DNA from: Sialis fuliginosa
Lineage: Eukaryota; Arthropoda; Insecta; Megaloptera; Sialidae
Assembly (NCBI GenBank): GCA_961205875.1
Contig: OY540820.1
Span: 9,548,001-9,612,000, forward strand
Reading direction: 5' to 3'
DNA length: 64,000 bases
Part shown: positions 10,337 through 21,491 of the stretch, in pieces
How positions within the stretch are numbered: position 1 is the first letter of the stretch
Layout: every line of letters starts with the position of its first letter
Position numbers and translations under genes: made by a program
The notes under the pieces: generated by a model
Told to the model about the DNA's origin: nothing
The model's database searches: none
Seen by the model: the letters and a program-made list of their open reading frames with translations, nothing else

Positions 10337-10940
10337 TAATAAATGTAAAAAGCCTACTTTTTTTAAACGGTGTAGAAAAAGTATATTAAAATTAATTATT
10401 ATATTATATTCATTTTACAACCTAGTAACACAAATAACAATTATAATGCGTTGTTGAGTTATAAAAATCGCAAATTTTTTTTTCGTGTTAGAGAAGGTAA
10501 ACTGTATTGGAAATAACTTCTAGGTAAACCGTAATTAGTTTGAACTATATACTTTAAGTAATAGGGTTTTTGAAACTTGAAAGGAAAGGGAACAAACTTT
10601 TTTTTTTACTGTAAGAATATAATATTGAACATAAAAATATTGTCTTTTAAAATTGGCGATCGGTGAATATAAAAACTAGGTTATTATTTATACTTCAAAC
10701 AAGAGTGGAAATATCAAACGTATTAAGTTATAAATGTCACAGTTTCACAGTTCACATTTCACGGACGATTCATCACTGATGCGTACTAACATGTGGTTGT
10801 AAAACAGTGTTCCCGCCAATAGAACTCACGTAGTGTGGTTAGAGATAAGTTTACAAAAATAAAATAGTTAAGTTTAAAAAAAATATTTTACGTAATAGCT
10901 TGTTGCAGGATATTTTTAATTATGTGTATTTTATGTACTA
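10337..10940. other. A+T-rich stretch, nothing recognised
   Basis: Contains several T/A homopolymers (for example around 10590) and a less A+T-rich patch at 10735-10825 without a usable frame. Confidence 0.5.
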
Positions 10941-10948
10941 TCGAGCAG

Positions 10949-11463
10949 CAGTGGCGTAGATAGGGGGGGATCAATCCCCCCCCCCCATGAGTTTACTTCA
11001 TGAGAAAACTCAGATATTTTCTTAGACAAAATCAACTTTTTTTTAAAATGCAATAGTTAGTACGAAAAGAGTAATAGAATTTTATTTTTTTTTAAATATT
11101 TTTTATTATACATTCGTAAAAAAAAGGTTTTCAGTTATTGCTTAGTTTTCAATTGAATGACCTTTTTTTTAGTAATAAGAAGTAGACTAACTACAGTTTA
11201 TTAACTATATGATCAAAAAAAAGGTCATTCAATTAAAAATTATAATAATATTATTTTTTTAATTTTGCATATTTTGGGGGCCCCTCAGCCACCTCTTGCC
11301 CCAGGGCTCCCGAGCTTCTAGTTATGGCCCTGCATGAAAAAAAAATCGAAATCGAGAGTTTAATGGAATTGCACGTGTTGAGGTCCCTGAACCAAAAATA
11401 TGAGATTAAATACTAAGTCATACCCCCCCCCCCCCTCATCGCAAAAAGATATCTACGCCACTG
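10949..11463. mobile_element. hAT-type MITE CAGTGGCGTAGATA, composite
   Basis: TIRs CAGTGGCGTAGATA (from 10949) and TATCTACGCCACTG (to 11463) are perfect. The flanking 8-bp duplications TCGAGCAG (10941-10948) and TCGAACAG (11464-11471) differ at one base. Poly-C/G tracts lie inside each end. At about 11276-11335 a second hAT-like end reads outward as CAGGGCCATAACTAGAAGC on the minus strand, so a different element may be embedded. An internal inverted pair TTGAATGACCTTTTTTT / AAAAAAAGGTCATTCAA lies at about 11153-11235. Confidence 0.88.
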
Positions 11464-11574
11464 TCGAACAGTGATGTAAAAAATATTTTTGAGCCTTTCT
11501 TAGAAGCTTTTTCTTTATTAAAATCTAATCGTTGTCTACACTAGTAGGATGCGAGTTATAATTACCCGGGAAAA

Positions 11575-11912
11575 AATTTAAGATCAAATCAGATCTTGAT
11601 AGATCTGTATTTTGAGACGGCATATTTTTTCACTGATTTTTGATCTGTGGAGACCTGCAAAGATCTACAATGGCCTACCAAGATCAACAACGATCTACAA
11701 ATATTTCTAAAGATCGTTGAAGATCGTGATAGAGATTGAAACGTTGAAAATTCAGGAAATTTCAACGTTATAACGATCTTCTGAGATCTTTGTAAATCGT
11801 TGTAGATCTTTGTAGATCATTGTAGATTGTTGTAGATCTTTGCAGGTCTCCACAGATCAGAAACCAGTGAAAAAATATGATGTTGTCTCAAAATGTAGAT
11901 CTATCAATCTAT
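11575..11912. mobile_element. GATC-rich palindromic MITE, copy 1
   Basis: Begins CCCGGGAAAAAATTTAAGATC. The two halves are inverted copies, both carrying GATAGATCTGYATTTTGAGA, ATATTTTTTCACTG and GATCTGTGGAGACCTGCAAA. The inner part repeats 11-13 bp units built on AGATCTACAAAG / CTTTGTAGATCT. The centre is GAAATTTCAACGTT-like. A second copy is at 28919-29246. No TSD was identified and no superfamily assigned. Confidence 0.8.
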
Positions 11913-12213
11913 CATATACCCTATTCATATTTGTACATATAATTTTCATTATTTCTTTGTAATGATTTTGAAATTTTAATATTTTTTTTTGTTTTGCCAA
12001 AATCTGAATTAAATAACTTTGGACCGTAAAATGTAAAATAATTATTGTGATAATTTTAAATTTATTTCTGCATATTTATTTTAAAAATCAGTAAAAATGT
12101 ATATTTTTATCAAAATTTATATTATTTCTTTTGATTTGCGGGTTTGTGAAACATTAACTGGCTACATATGCAAATTAATGCCAAAAAAAATCTATTACGA
12201 ATCGTTTTAAATA
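11913..12213. other. A+T-rich stretch, nothing recognised
   Basis: Short T-rich gap between two MITEs. Confidence 0.5.
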
Positions 12214-12215
12214 TA

Positions 12216-12500
12216 CAGGTAAACGTCGTTTTGCGTCGGTTCGATTATGCTGATTCACAATTACACCAGACGACAGTAGGCGCCGCGATTCTAATAGCAG
12301 ACACACTTTTACATGTTGTTTTATTCTATTACCGTGTACGCGACCAGCCTATTGTGTGTGTGAAATTGTTTCCGAGTTAGTTTTCGTTTTGTTTTTAAGA
12401 AAAATAAAAAATAAAAAAATTATATCGTCCATTATATTTGTGTTCATTTTATGCCGGTGTCTCTCGGAACGGAACCCCGGCGTAAATCGACGTTTACCTG
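12216..12500. mobile_element. Pogo/Tigger-type MITE CAGGTAAACGTCG
   Basis: TIR CAGGTAAACGTCG at 12216 and CGACGTTTACCTG at 12488-12500, extending imperfectly to about 24 bp, with TA on each side (12214-12215, 12501-12502). Inward of the right TIR the minus strand reads GCCGGGGTTCCGTTCC, a phrase common to pogo/Tigger ends. The 63-70 codon frames overlapping the element are not credible genes. Confidence 0.85.
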
Positions 12501-12502
12501 TA

Positions 12503-13356
12503 TTTAGAAAATTAAATAAAGTTATAATAAAAAATATTAAACAGTAAGTTTCATGATAAAACGCTTCAATATTATCCTGATTTATTAAACAAGTAGGTAT
12601 TTAATTATAATTTACATTTAATTGATAGTTAAGTTCATCTCCATATACATACTTACTTAGTTAGAACGCGTATTGTAGGTAATTATGATATATTGTTGAT
12701 GGTCAGAGGAAATAAAAATAACTGATCTCAATGCTGTTTTTTATGCATGTATGCATATTTTTATACTTGCATCAAGTCGTTATTATTTCTGACGTTTAAT
12801 GTATTCTGCTCTGAGCACTTTTCTGATTATTTTTAATGAATAATATTTTAATATTTTTATTGCAATATCTTCCTTTTTTATGGCCTCAGTTATGTGTTTT
12901 TATAAAGTTGTTTTGATTGCACACAAGATTAACTGCAGTAATTATAACTGTTTTAGATGCGGTGGTCTTAAAATATATGTCAGTTTTAATTATTTTATTT
13001 ATGTGTTTTATGTATTTTGTAAAAAGTGGTGTGTATAGTTTTTATTTATTTCTGGTATTTAATTATTTATTTTTGAGTATTGGTGTCCTTTTTGATAGCA
13101 TGTTGAAAGTTATTTGGCGTTATATGGACTGGTAAAAAAATATTTATAGTATTATGCGATTAATGTATAATTTTTTTTATTGTTATTTTAACTCTACTAA
13201 AATTGTTCTTTAGCTGATTACATGAAAGATTTAACATTTTATGTTACTATATAAATGATTGGATAAAATATTATAATCATATATAAAAAAAATTTATCAG
13301 TTTTTTTTTTCAAAATTCTATTTTTTTACATAAACAACAAAATTTTATTTCAGTTC
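12503..13356. other. A+T-rich stretch, nothing recognised
   Basis: The hydrophobic 72-codon frame at 12917-13135 is a T-rich artefact: it is rich in F, Y, L, I and V codons and has no conserved motif. Confidence 0.5.
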
Positions 13357-13647
13357 CTAGATTGTTGAAATATTAATTAATGACAAGGTTTCAAACTTCT
13401 GACAGTTCTCTTGAAGTTTTATGAAGTGTTTGACAATTTTCGTACACGCGTGGTATGTAAACACCAACGGTATTAAAACATTGGCGATATGATTAAAATT
13501 ATATTGTAGGGTTAGAGTCGCCAACTGTGTTACAATAAGTTGAAGTATCACTGCTCTAAATTCCATAGCTACCATCACAGAATTAATACCCTATTTGAAA
13601 GTGCTTGCTAGCTAGCAAATTTGCTAGCTCCTTTATAGTACCAGACA
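13357..13647 (-). mobile_element. GGAGCTAGCAAA-TIR element, partial copy with shared frame
   Basis: Minus-strand copy of the element at 43544-43872. Its left TIR (in element orientation) is GGTACTATAAAGGAGCTAGC, read from 13643 downward. The opposite TIR is missing. On the minus strand an open frame from ATG at 13566 to a stop at 13357-13359 begins MEFRAVILQLIVTQLA. It aligns without an indel over about 56 codons with the plus-strand frame of the second copy, both ending near KLQ(E/K)NC. The product is hydrophobic in its middle (VLIPLVFTY) and unrecognised. Confidence 0.6.
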
Positions 13648-13799
13648 TAATGCATCTTTTTATAAGGAATCCAATCAATTTTGATATTTTTTAGAATTTT
13701 TGTTTGTCTGTCCGTCGGTTTGTTTCAACTTGACGTGAAAGCTACTGTATCAATTGTGATGTGACTTTCTTTATAAAAAAGGTCTATATTAGTATAGGG

Positions 13800-14255
13800 C
13801 AGCGGTTCTTAAACTTTTGCCGGGGGTCCGTAAAACAAGTTTGGCATAAATTAAAGTACTTTTAAATTTCTATTTACCGAAGATTATTTACTATCTAACG
13901 ACCTTCTTTGTTTTTTCTGTCAGGGAGGCAAGGGTTATTTTGGTGTGTAGTTGTAGCTTATTTCTGCAGTTGTAAAAGCTAATTTGTGTAGTGCAAAAAA
14001 ATTGAAAAAATGTATAATAAATAATTAAAATAATAAAATGTGTGGAAAAAGGTCATTGCAGTTGTAAAAACAAAAAATGTAAGAAATGTAATGCAAAAAA
14101 CAAAGGTCATTGTAGTTGAAAAACAAAAATTGTAAGTATGGATCAAAAAAATAAGGTTGTAAAATTTTCTTAAAATAACCCCTGCAGGAAGGGGGTCCCT
14201 GAAAAATAATTGTTCAAAAGAGGGTCCCTAGACTACATAAGTTTAAGAATCGTTG
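13800..14255. mobile_element. hAT-type MITE CAGCGGTTCTTAAACTT
   Basis: TIRs CAGCGGTTCTTAAACTTTTG (13800-13819) and CATAAGTTTAAGAATCGTTG (to 14255) match at 17 of 20 positions, and the 8-bp duplications GTATAGGG (13792-13799, 14256-14263) are identical. Internal GTCATTGCAGTTGTAAAAAC is repeated in diverged form (GTCATTGTAGTTGAAAAAC), and GGGGGTCC is repeated near each end. 456 bp, non-coding. Confidence 0.92.
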
Positions 14256-14263
14256 GTATAGGG

Positions 14264-14684
14264 TACTCCATCAGGATTTTCATTATTTCACAATTACCGA
14301 TTTTGGAATATACGCGGGTGAAACTTCGTGTAAAAAAGATTGAATAAAGTTTCAACAGTGGTACGTATGTTGTCCTATACGCATATAAAAACTATGGATC
14401 TTACGTAAAATTAAATTACCTTGTTTAGACAAGCAAACAACCAGTTTTTTACAAACTAATAATAAAATCATTAATCAAAAAAACACAATATTGATTTTAG
14501 TACGCTAGTAGATGCGTAAATATACCGATGTTACCAAGAGAAAAAAAACACTTGTAATATGAAAAGTAAAAGCAATAATAAAAATCCTTGATTGTACAAA
14601 CACATTTAAAGAACGTGCGACAAAATTTTCGTGTAGTTATTTACTGAAAATCACTCAAAATCAATGTGGGATGAATATATAATG
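14264..14684. other. A+T-rich stretch, nothing recognised
   Basis: No motif beyond the phrase GGGTGAAACTTCGTG (about 14308), which occurs in insect retroposon tails. Confidence 0.45.
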
Positions 14685-15078
14685 TAAGGTACTGGCACCA
14701 GTCTTGGATATGACCCCAATAATGGTATTTTTAATTATATTGAATTAGAAATATGTGTTGATATTTGATTACTACCATTTCTGAATATTAATCTATATAC
14801 ATACATTTAACTGTCTTATAGCGTGATTTAATGACAATCGACCAATAGGTGTCAAAATGGTGGACATTTAAACTAATTATTATATTATCATAGCAACCGC
14901 TTTACAATGTTTCAAATTTGACGATTCTTTCTTTAATATCTTTTGTGTCGTAGTACTTTTTGTAATCACTTGTTTTATAAGTAACATGAGTTGATGAGAA
15001 TTACAAAAAAGAAGCCCGTCAATCACAAAAACAGTAAACCTTGCCCTTATAGTGACCATAACTGGTACCGGTACCTTA
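14685..15078 (+). mobile_element. MITE family AGGTACTGGCACCAG, copy B (both ends)
   Basis: Starts TA|AGGTACTGGCACCAGTCTTG and ends AACTGGTACCGGTACCT|TA. Internal landmarks shared with the other copies are GGATATGACCCCAATAATGG, GTGTCAAAATGGTGGACATT, CATTTTGTAATCA-like, GAAGCCCGTCAATCACAAAA and CTTGCYCTTATAG. Compared with copy E it lacks about 150 bp in the middle. Minus-strand open frames here are incidental. Confidence 0.85.
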
Positions 15079-16330
15079 TTGATGTATTTGGCATGAAATG
15101 TACAAACTTTTAAAGTACAGGTACTAATATTAAAAGTAAATATTTTTTTTATAATACTTAAATGTATGCATATGTATGTAAGTAAGCAAATTTGTACCTT
15201 CAAATTAATGAAAGTAAAGGGACAAGACAAATTAGGCACACATAGGTACTTTTACAACTAGTTAAATATGCATATGCTTAGGTATTATACAGGTGTCCCG
15301 TAAGTTAGTACTCGTAGGGATTTCTAATGTTTTTATTAAGTTAAAATTAAATACATCGACGTACATTTTGAATAGAATATGTAATACATTTTTGGACTAT
15401 TTTTTTTTTTAATCCTGACTGTAGATACATATATTTTTGCAGGTTTTTAACTTTGAAATATCAAATTTTATTATTAGTACCATAAAATCAATATTATTAA
15501 TAATTAAACACATTTTTTTTTACTTATTGTTAATAGATATTATAAAAAGTTAATTTATTTTTAAGATAGCCTACATTTCAGTGAACAAAAGATGTAAAAT
15601 CTGTAGTATAAATAAAAAATAATGTTAAAATGTTTGATTTAAGTTAAAAAAATTTTATATCAAATGCCGCAAAAAGATATGATGTGCAAATATTATCGGT
15701 TAATTTTAAATTAAAAAATAACATATATTCATAATCTTATCATACTTATTGTTAGTTTACCTTTTTTATACACCCATGTCTCAAGTATTTGTTGTATTAA
15801 TGATGAAAAGTAAACATTTTTGTCGTTTTAAATACAAAGTTTCAATTTTTTCTAGAATCTGATAAAACATATCTAAAAATAAGTTAACTACTTGCATTAA
15901 TATGCTAAAAAAATAAAGAATAAGTCAAATGTATGTCGAGGAAAAAAAATGACGCGCCGTTATTACCAAACCAGTGAAAGTTAACAGGTGGCCCCCGGGC
16001 GGACCAAGGGTCATTTACATTTGTTTGAGCATCTTTACACTAGCTGTGATGGTGGTCATACACTTAATTCATGTGGGAGTGCTTAAGATGAACGTTCAGT
16101 CATACTTATAGGAAGTTAATTATAAATATCATTGGAAAATAAATTACATATTAGGTAACAAATATTTTTTATCCGAACCTAGGTAAGGTACTGAGGAGTC
16201 TTATTAGAAATCGATGTTTAAGCAGTTTTTACTTCTGAATTTTCTATAAGGCATTAAAAAATAATGATTTTCATTTCTATTGATTTGACCAATCAGAATC
16301 CTTAATTGATAATAACTCAAGTCGTAATTC
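15079..16330. other. Intergenic with one unpaired transposon-like end
   Basis: TATACAGGTGTCCCGTAAGT at about 15286 resembles the left end of a TA-inserting element with no visible partner. A short G+C-rich patch GTGGCCCCCGGGCGGACC sits at about 15988. Otherwise A+T-rich. Confidence 0.4.
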
Positions 16331-16334
16331 TGCC

Positions 16335-16840
16335 AAATATATAGTTGTGAAAGTCTCTCTGTCTGTCTGTTTGTTACCTTTTCACGGCTAAACCGCTAAA
16401 CCGATCTTAATGAAATTTGACAGGGAGATAGCATGCACTCTGAGAAAGGACATAGGCTACTTCGAATTCCGAAAAAACAACCCCTGAGGGGCTGCTGGTT
16501 TGTTTGCTAGATTCAATGCTGATTTTCAAGCGTGTTTTGACGCTGGATTGTTGTCATGGTTTCAATGTGTGTTGGTTTCACACGATACTTGATTTTGTAG
16601 ATGGTTTTGATGACAGTTCTAATATCAACATAATATTATAGTGGATATGGATTATGAAAATAAAAAAATCCTTTGGGTGAACAATATATAATTAACAGGA
16701 TCGATCTTATGAGGTATGTTTAATAAAACTATGAATGGTTGTAATTAGTTTTATTCGATCCGGCGGAATAAATATCATGGGGATGGAGGTTTCGAAATCC
16801 ATGCGAGCGAAGCCGCGGGTAGCAGCTAGTTATAAATATG
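16335..16840 (+). mobile_element. RTE-like retroposon tail, decayed
   Basis: Left part: GTCTCTCTGTCTGTCTGTTT, AAACCGCTAAACCGATCTTA, ATGAAATTTGACAGGGAGAT and GAAAGGACATAGGCTACTTC (about 16352-16460). Right part: CATGCGAGCGAAGCCGCGGG followed by TAGCAGCTAGTTATA (about 16800-16834). Together these are the usual phrases of the 3' non-coding tail of RTE-like non-LTR elements and their SINE relatives in insects. The roughly 300 bp between has lost similarity or was inserted. No reverse transcriptase remains. Confidence 0.7.
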
Positions 16841-17684
16841 TAGATAGATGTATTAGACAGAATCAGGGAAACTTTTGTGACAGTTTTCAATAAAGCACCA
16901 CGTGCCCTAAAGTAAACAAGATGGGTATCGGTCAAGAAGTCTCGACTAGAAATTGTGCCTTTTCAGTGTTTTAGCGTCCCCCTCCCCTGCTGCTGGTCTA
17001 ACTTCAGTCTGTTCTGTCGCAGTTTCTTCAGAATCGCATAAAATAATAAGTGTGTGGTCACCTTTAGTTATATCTTATGTCCCGCTATGTCTGTCTGAAA
17101 CACGACTTTGGGCAGATGGTGTCATAATTGATCATAATCATCTATTATTTAATTACCAAAAAACAAATAAACATCGTCTAATGTACACCTTTCCGAAATT
17201 GATTTATTGGTATAAAATTTACCGTCTGATTTTGATCCAAAGTTCTTTAATTATAGTATAAATAACAATTTTCTGTTCTACTCAATTATGTAAATTATAA
17301 ACTCGCTGGTTTTTCTGTTGTATTATTATGTTTTTTGTTGATTTTTTTTTGTATCGCATACGAGTTAGGTATTTAAAATTTAGATCAATTTTATTTTTTA
17401 TAATCAGATATTAATTTTGTTTTGGTTTGAAATGTATTTAATATACACATATTTAATATTTTTATTGACCAGGTGGATCCTATTTTTAACATGATGTCAT
17501 TGTAAAATTAAGGTCGCTTTTTATTACTAAATATGGATTTTAATTTATTCTAATTATGGTGATATCTTCTATTTTGGTTACAGAAATACAAACATAACAA
17601 TATATGCTTTGTTTGTATTCGACTATTTTTGAATAAATTATTTAAAATAATTTTTTACATATGCTTACGTAATCTGCGGCCCGA
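16841..17684. other. Intergenic, weakly protein-like frame only
   Basis: A 102-codon plus-strand frame (16953-17261) starts without ATG, covers a moderately G+C-richer 150 bp, then runs into A+T filler. No family is recognised and I do not call it a gene. Confidence 0.35.
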
Positions 17685-17899
17685 ATGCACAGTCGGTTAT
17701 CAAAAGTGATGAATAACCAATTCTCGAGATATATTATTATTGGAACGTTGCAGAATTTAATAAATCAAGCGACTAGTCGTAAAGACTACGTTTTGAGCTA
17801 ATTCGTACGCCCATTGGATGGTGGCATCCCCACGAAAACTGGTAAGAGAACAATGATATTTTCGAGATGGTTAATCACTTTTGATAGCTGACTGTGCAT
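17685..17899. mobile_element. MITE ATGCACAGTCGG
   Basis: Ends ATGCACAGTCGGTTATCAAA (from 17685) and, inverted, ATGCACAGTCAGCTATCAAA (ending 17899) agree at 24 of 26 positions and continue with AAGTGAT and TAACC. The 215-bp body has no coding capacity. Flanks do not give an unambiguous duplication. Confidence 0.78.
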
Positions 17900-19032
17900 A
17901 AGTGTATCTGTATATAGGGTAGTTGAATAGTGCGTCCGGATTTCCTAGCGCACTTCTAGTAGGAGATAAAAAAAAATTGGTACATAATATTATTGGTCTG
18001 ATAAGATCAACATCGTAAAATTATTTTCAACCATATTTTTATGCAAACAAAGTTTTTTTTAAATGGAATACCCTGTAAAGTTTTATGTCTTCCGATGTCA
18101 TTTTTTAACCTCTACATTAACGTCTGTTCATTTTATGATTTAGTGACAGTGTTGCCAAATTATAATTTTTTTTCCGAAAAATAACCCATATGCATAAAAA
18201 ATCGTAGCAACCTCGTTTTTTTTGAAGTGATGAATTTTTTTAGCAATAGTGTTAGTCATGGTAAAGAGTAACAATTTTAATTTAGTTCTACAGGGTTAAT
18301 AAAAAAATGTCAAATGATTAAATTAATTTTTTTCAAATGTGACTACCCTTTTTTTATTTCACTATTCTTTATTCTCCTTTTCAATTTATATAGGGAATAT
18401 CCTATGTCTAACCCTATACTTCCTGAGATATTCAATAATTTTCACAAAAGTAACCATTTCAGCACATTTTTATACACCGAAGTAGGCTGCGCTGATGCAA
18501 AACAAATGCGAAACAAATACAAAACAAATGTCGGTGAATTGATTTGTGCCTGGACGAAAATCGAAAACATGAGCACGATTGAGTTATATTTACAAGCTTT
18601 TATTTTATGTACCTCCATCATTATGTGATAGTTACACCACTGCAAATATAATATGTGATAGTAATGAACATTTAAAATATGATAATCTTTTTTAAATCCT
18701 TCTCTACAACTTTGCAGACAGAAACCAAAAACTAGAAAACACGGTGAAGTTTTTAAGAATATAATGTTTCTTGTTTGTAATAATCCTTACTAGTTGAGGA
18801 GACGTTTATTTGTTTCATCCCTGTGAAATAATTATGTATTTGTGACAGTACTTACGATAATATAGTCAGTGGGGGCCAGGGTTGTCATATATATTTTGAG
18901 ATCCGAGGCATATTTTTATCATATGAAAAAATGGATGGCCCCTTTCCTTACGCAGCCCCTAGCTAGACTTTAACAAATAATTTTAAAGTTTTACCAAGAA
19001 AAAAATACTTATAACATTATTTGAATTTTATA
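17900..19032. other. Intergenic; possible truncated hAT end near 18868
   Basis: CAGTGGGGGCCAGGGTTGTC at about 18867 has the shape of a hAT end and may have been truncated by the MITE that follows. Overlapping 67- and 104-codon frames (18314-18645) on opposite strands are A+T-rich and unrecognised. Confidence 0.35.
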
Positions 19033-19350
19033 AAACCAGTAATGAGCACGCAGTGATGGACACTTGCTAATGATTACGAAATGATAAGTACTAAGACACA
19101 AAAGATATAAAAGAAACAATGTAAAACAGTTGCTATGATAATATAATAATCAATAAATAAATTATACTAATAATTAGTTTAAATATCCACCATTTTGACA
19201 CTTATTGGCTGATTATTATCAAATCACGCTGTAAGACAGTTAAATGTATATAGATTAATATTTATAAATATATATAAATTCTAATTTAGTACATTTAATT
19301 AAAAAATAGCCATTACTGGGGTCATATTCAAAACTGGTGCCAGTACCTTA
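19033..19350 (-). mobile_element. MITE family AGGTACTGGCACCAG, copy C (inverted)
   Basis: Reverse-complement copy ending CTGGTGCCAGTACCT|TA at 19350. Reading leftward it carries GGTGTCAAAATGGTGGACAT-like and CAAGTGTCCATCACTGCGTG phrases shared with copy E, then stops at about 19033 (CCAGTAATG). The far end is missing. Confidence 0.82.
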
Positions 19351-20078
19351 TATGTATATTTATTTTATCTACAACTACAACAATACGACTTTTAAACAAT
19401 TCATATAAAGGTATAGTTCCAACTCCAGTTACTGTTTGAGGTTGACAAAAGCACCGGTACCGGTTTGGTTGAATTTTTTGTGTCTTTATGAGTTCTTTTA
19501 TTAAAGTTTATATTATTAATGAATAAAATCAACATAGTATTTTATCTGTCATACATTGTTATCATTATAAAAGTTATGTTAATGAATCCAAACGAATATA
19601 GTTATGCTTAAATATAATAATGAAAAGATTTAAATAAGTGATTGAGATGAAATAATATTTATATAAAAATGACATTGATATGTCAACTTAAAAAATACAT
19701 TAATAGCATATGAAAGAAAGCAACTAGTAGTGTGGTTGTAGGAAACTATAAATATGTAATGTATTTTTAATACTTTTGCATGTGAGTAAAAATACGTAAT
19801 GTTGGCTTTAAAACAATAGTGTTGTTTAAATTTGAATAACATTTATGTTACTGTCTTCAACATTTTGCAGATATTTCATTGTAAATATTCATGTTTGTAT
19901 AAGTTTCTAAAAATTAAAAATAATTTAAATTGATTTCTCATGTCTTTTCATCAGGGGTGCAACCAATTTCTTTTGGGGTGATGCAATTTATAAGTTATCA
20001 TATTCTAACCAACTTATGCCACCGCATTTCATCTACATATATGTACAGTCGAAATATCAAAATTCCAGGAAAAAAAAC
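19351..20078. other. A+T-rich stretch, nothing recognised
   Basis: CACCGGTACCGGTTTGG at about 19452 echoes the TIR of the neighbouring MITE family but is not paired. Confidence 0.4.
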
Positions 20079-20082
20079 TTAA

Positions 20083-20758
20083 GGGGGCAGACCCAGTTGG
20101 GGCTTCCAAAAAAAATCTATTTTTTAGGATTTTTTTTGGCCACGCATTAAAATAATTAATAACAAATGTTTTTCTACATGAAAGATATGTATTTAGAGAA
20201 AACATTGTAAATTTTTTATGGCAAAATATTAAAAAATAAGTGGGATACAGCAAATTTGGGAGGGGTCCTAGATCACTAGATCATCTGAAATAAAAAAAAA
20301 CAAAAGGGATCATTAGCCAATGACATAATGCTCCGGATGAACGAAGAGATTTGAAAAATTTTGAATTTTCACAAAATGGCGGATATTGAAAGTCAAAGTT
20401 GTTTATTCGACTAAAATTTCACTCGCATTTTCGGCTATAAAAAAAATAATAATCGTCCAAAAAAAAATCCTTCGTTCATCCGGAGGATAATTATGTATAG
20501 AATAAGTGAGAAAATTTTCAAACCGATCGGCAAAGCCGTTCTCAAGTTACAGTGATCACCGACTTCGGAAACATGGTTTCGAGAAAAAGTTTTGAGTACG
20601 ATTTGCATGCGGATAAAAAATTTATTTTAGAACTTACACTGAATCGTCTATGGACAGGACATTTGTCTGAAATTTTCAGAGAATACTTTTGAATTATTCT
20701 ACTTTGAGAAAATGCAAAAAAAAATGATTTTTTCAAAATTCTAACTGGGTTTGCCCTC
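20083..20758. mobile_element. TTAA-flanked element GGGGGCAGACCCAGTT
   Basis: TIRs GGGGGCAGACCCAGTTGG (20083) and CTAACTGGGTTTGCCCTC (to 20758), each bordered by TTAA (20079-20082, 20759-20762), the target of piggyBac-type elements. An internal inverted pair GCTCCGGATGAACGAAG / CTTCGTTCATCCGGAG (about 20330 and 20469) nests within. The superfamily is uncertain because a TA target would look the same. 74- and 84-codon minus frames lie across the TIRs and are not genes. Confidence 0.72.
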
Positions 20759-20762
20759 TTAA

Positions 20763-21483
20763 TAGTAAAATTAAAAACACATGTCAATGGCGCCATATCA
20801 CTAAATTATGACGTTATATAGGAAAGTAAAAATTACCAAAAAGCTGTGTATAATCACAATTTCTATTATTATGTAATTTAATATTATTATCTACGTTTAA
20901 TTTACATGCTTTCTTCACAATAATATAGGTTTCACTGAAGTTAATATTAAAAACATGGGTATAATAAGGTTAAGTTTATGCACGTTTAAAAGAATATTAC
21001 CACTGCTGTAAAAATATACTGAAGAATAAAGTGTAAAAACATTTTCAACAAAAACTTATTTTGAAATCGATATATATATATCTCGAGGGTGGAAATATTT
21101 AAATGTGTCTAGAAATCTTCAACCAATATTCAAAACACCGTCTTACAGAGGTCAAATTATTATCATATGAAAACATTTTCACATATATCTCTTTCGATCT
21201 ATCTATTGTGAATACTCTTGTATGTGTTTTATTAAAATAAAAATGTCATATTAAACAAATATTCCGCCTGTAAAATTCTACGAAATGATATCTGCCCTGT
21301 GACGTATTATCTTTCAGTTTTGTTTTATTGTATTGTTTTATTCTGAAAACCAAGTATGTCTGTAATTTGTGAGTTTACGAAATTTTAATGATTTCAGTAG
21401 AATGTTCCATTATATTTCTTGTTTGTGTTTCAATTTTTAGATAGAGGTTATATTTTTTTTATAGTGTACACAATTTTTTAATA
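20763..21483. other. A+T-rich stretch, nothing recognised
   Basis: Contains a TATATATATCTCGAG patch near 21072; otherwise featureless. Confidence 0.5.
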
Positions 21484-21491
21484 ATTGCGTC

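Noticed and set aside
14880..15239. 119-codon minus-strand open frame
   Set aside because: Mostly the antisense of MITE copy B; other copies of the family do not keep the frame.
15286..15330. TATACAGGTGTCCCGTAAGT as a complete element
   Set aside because: No matching right end in the following sequence.
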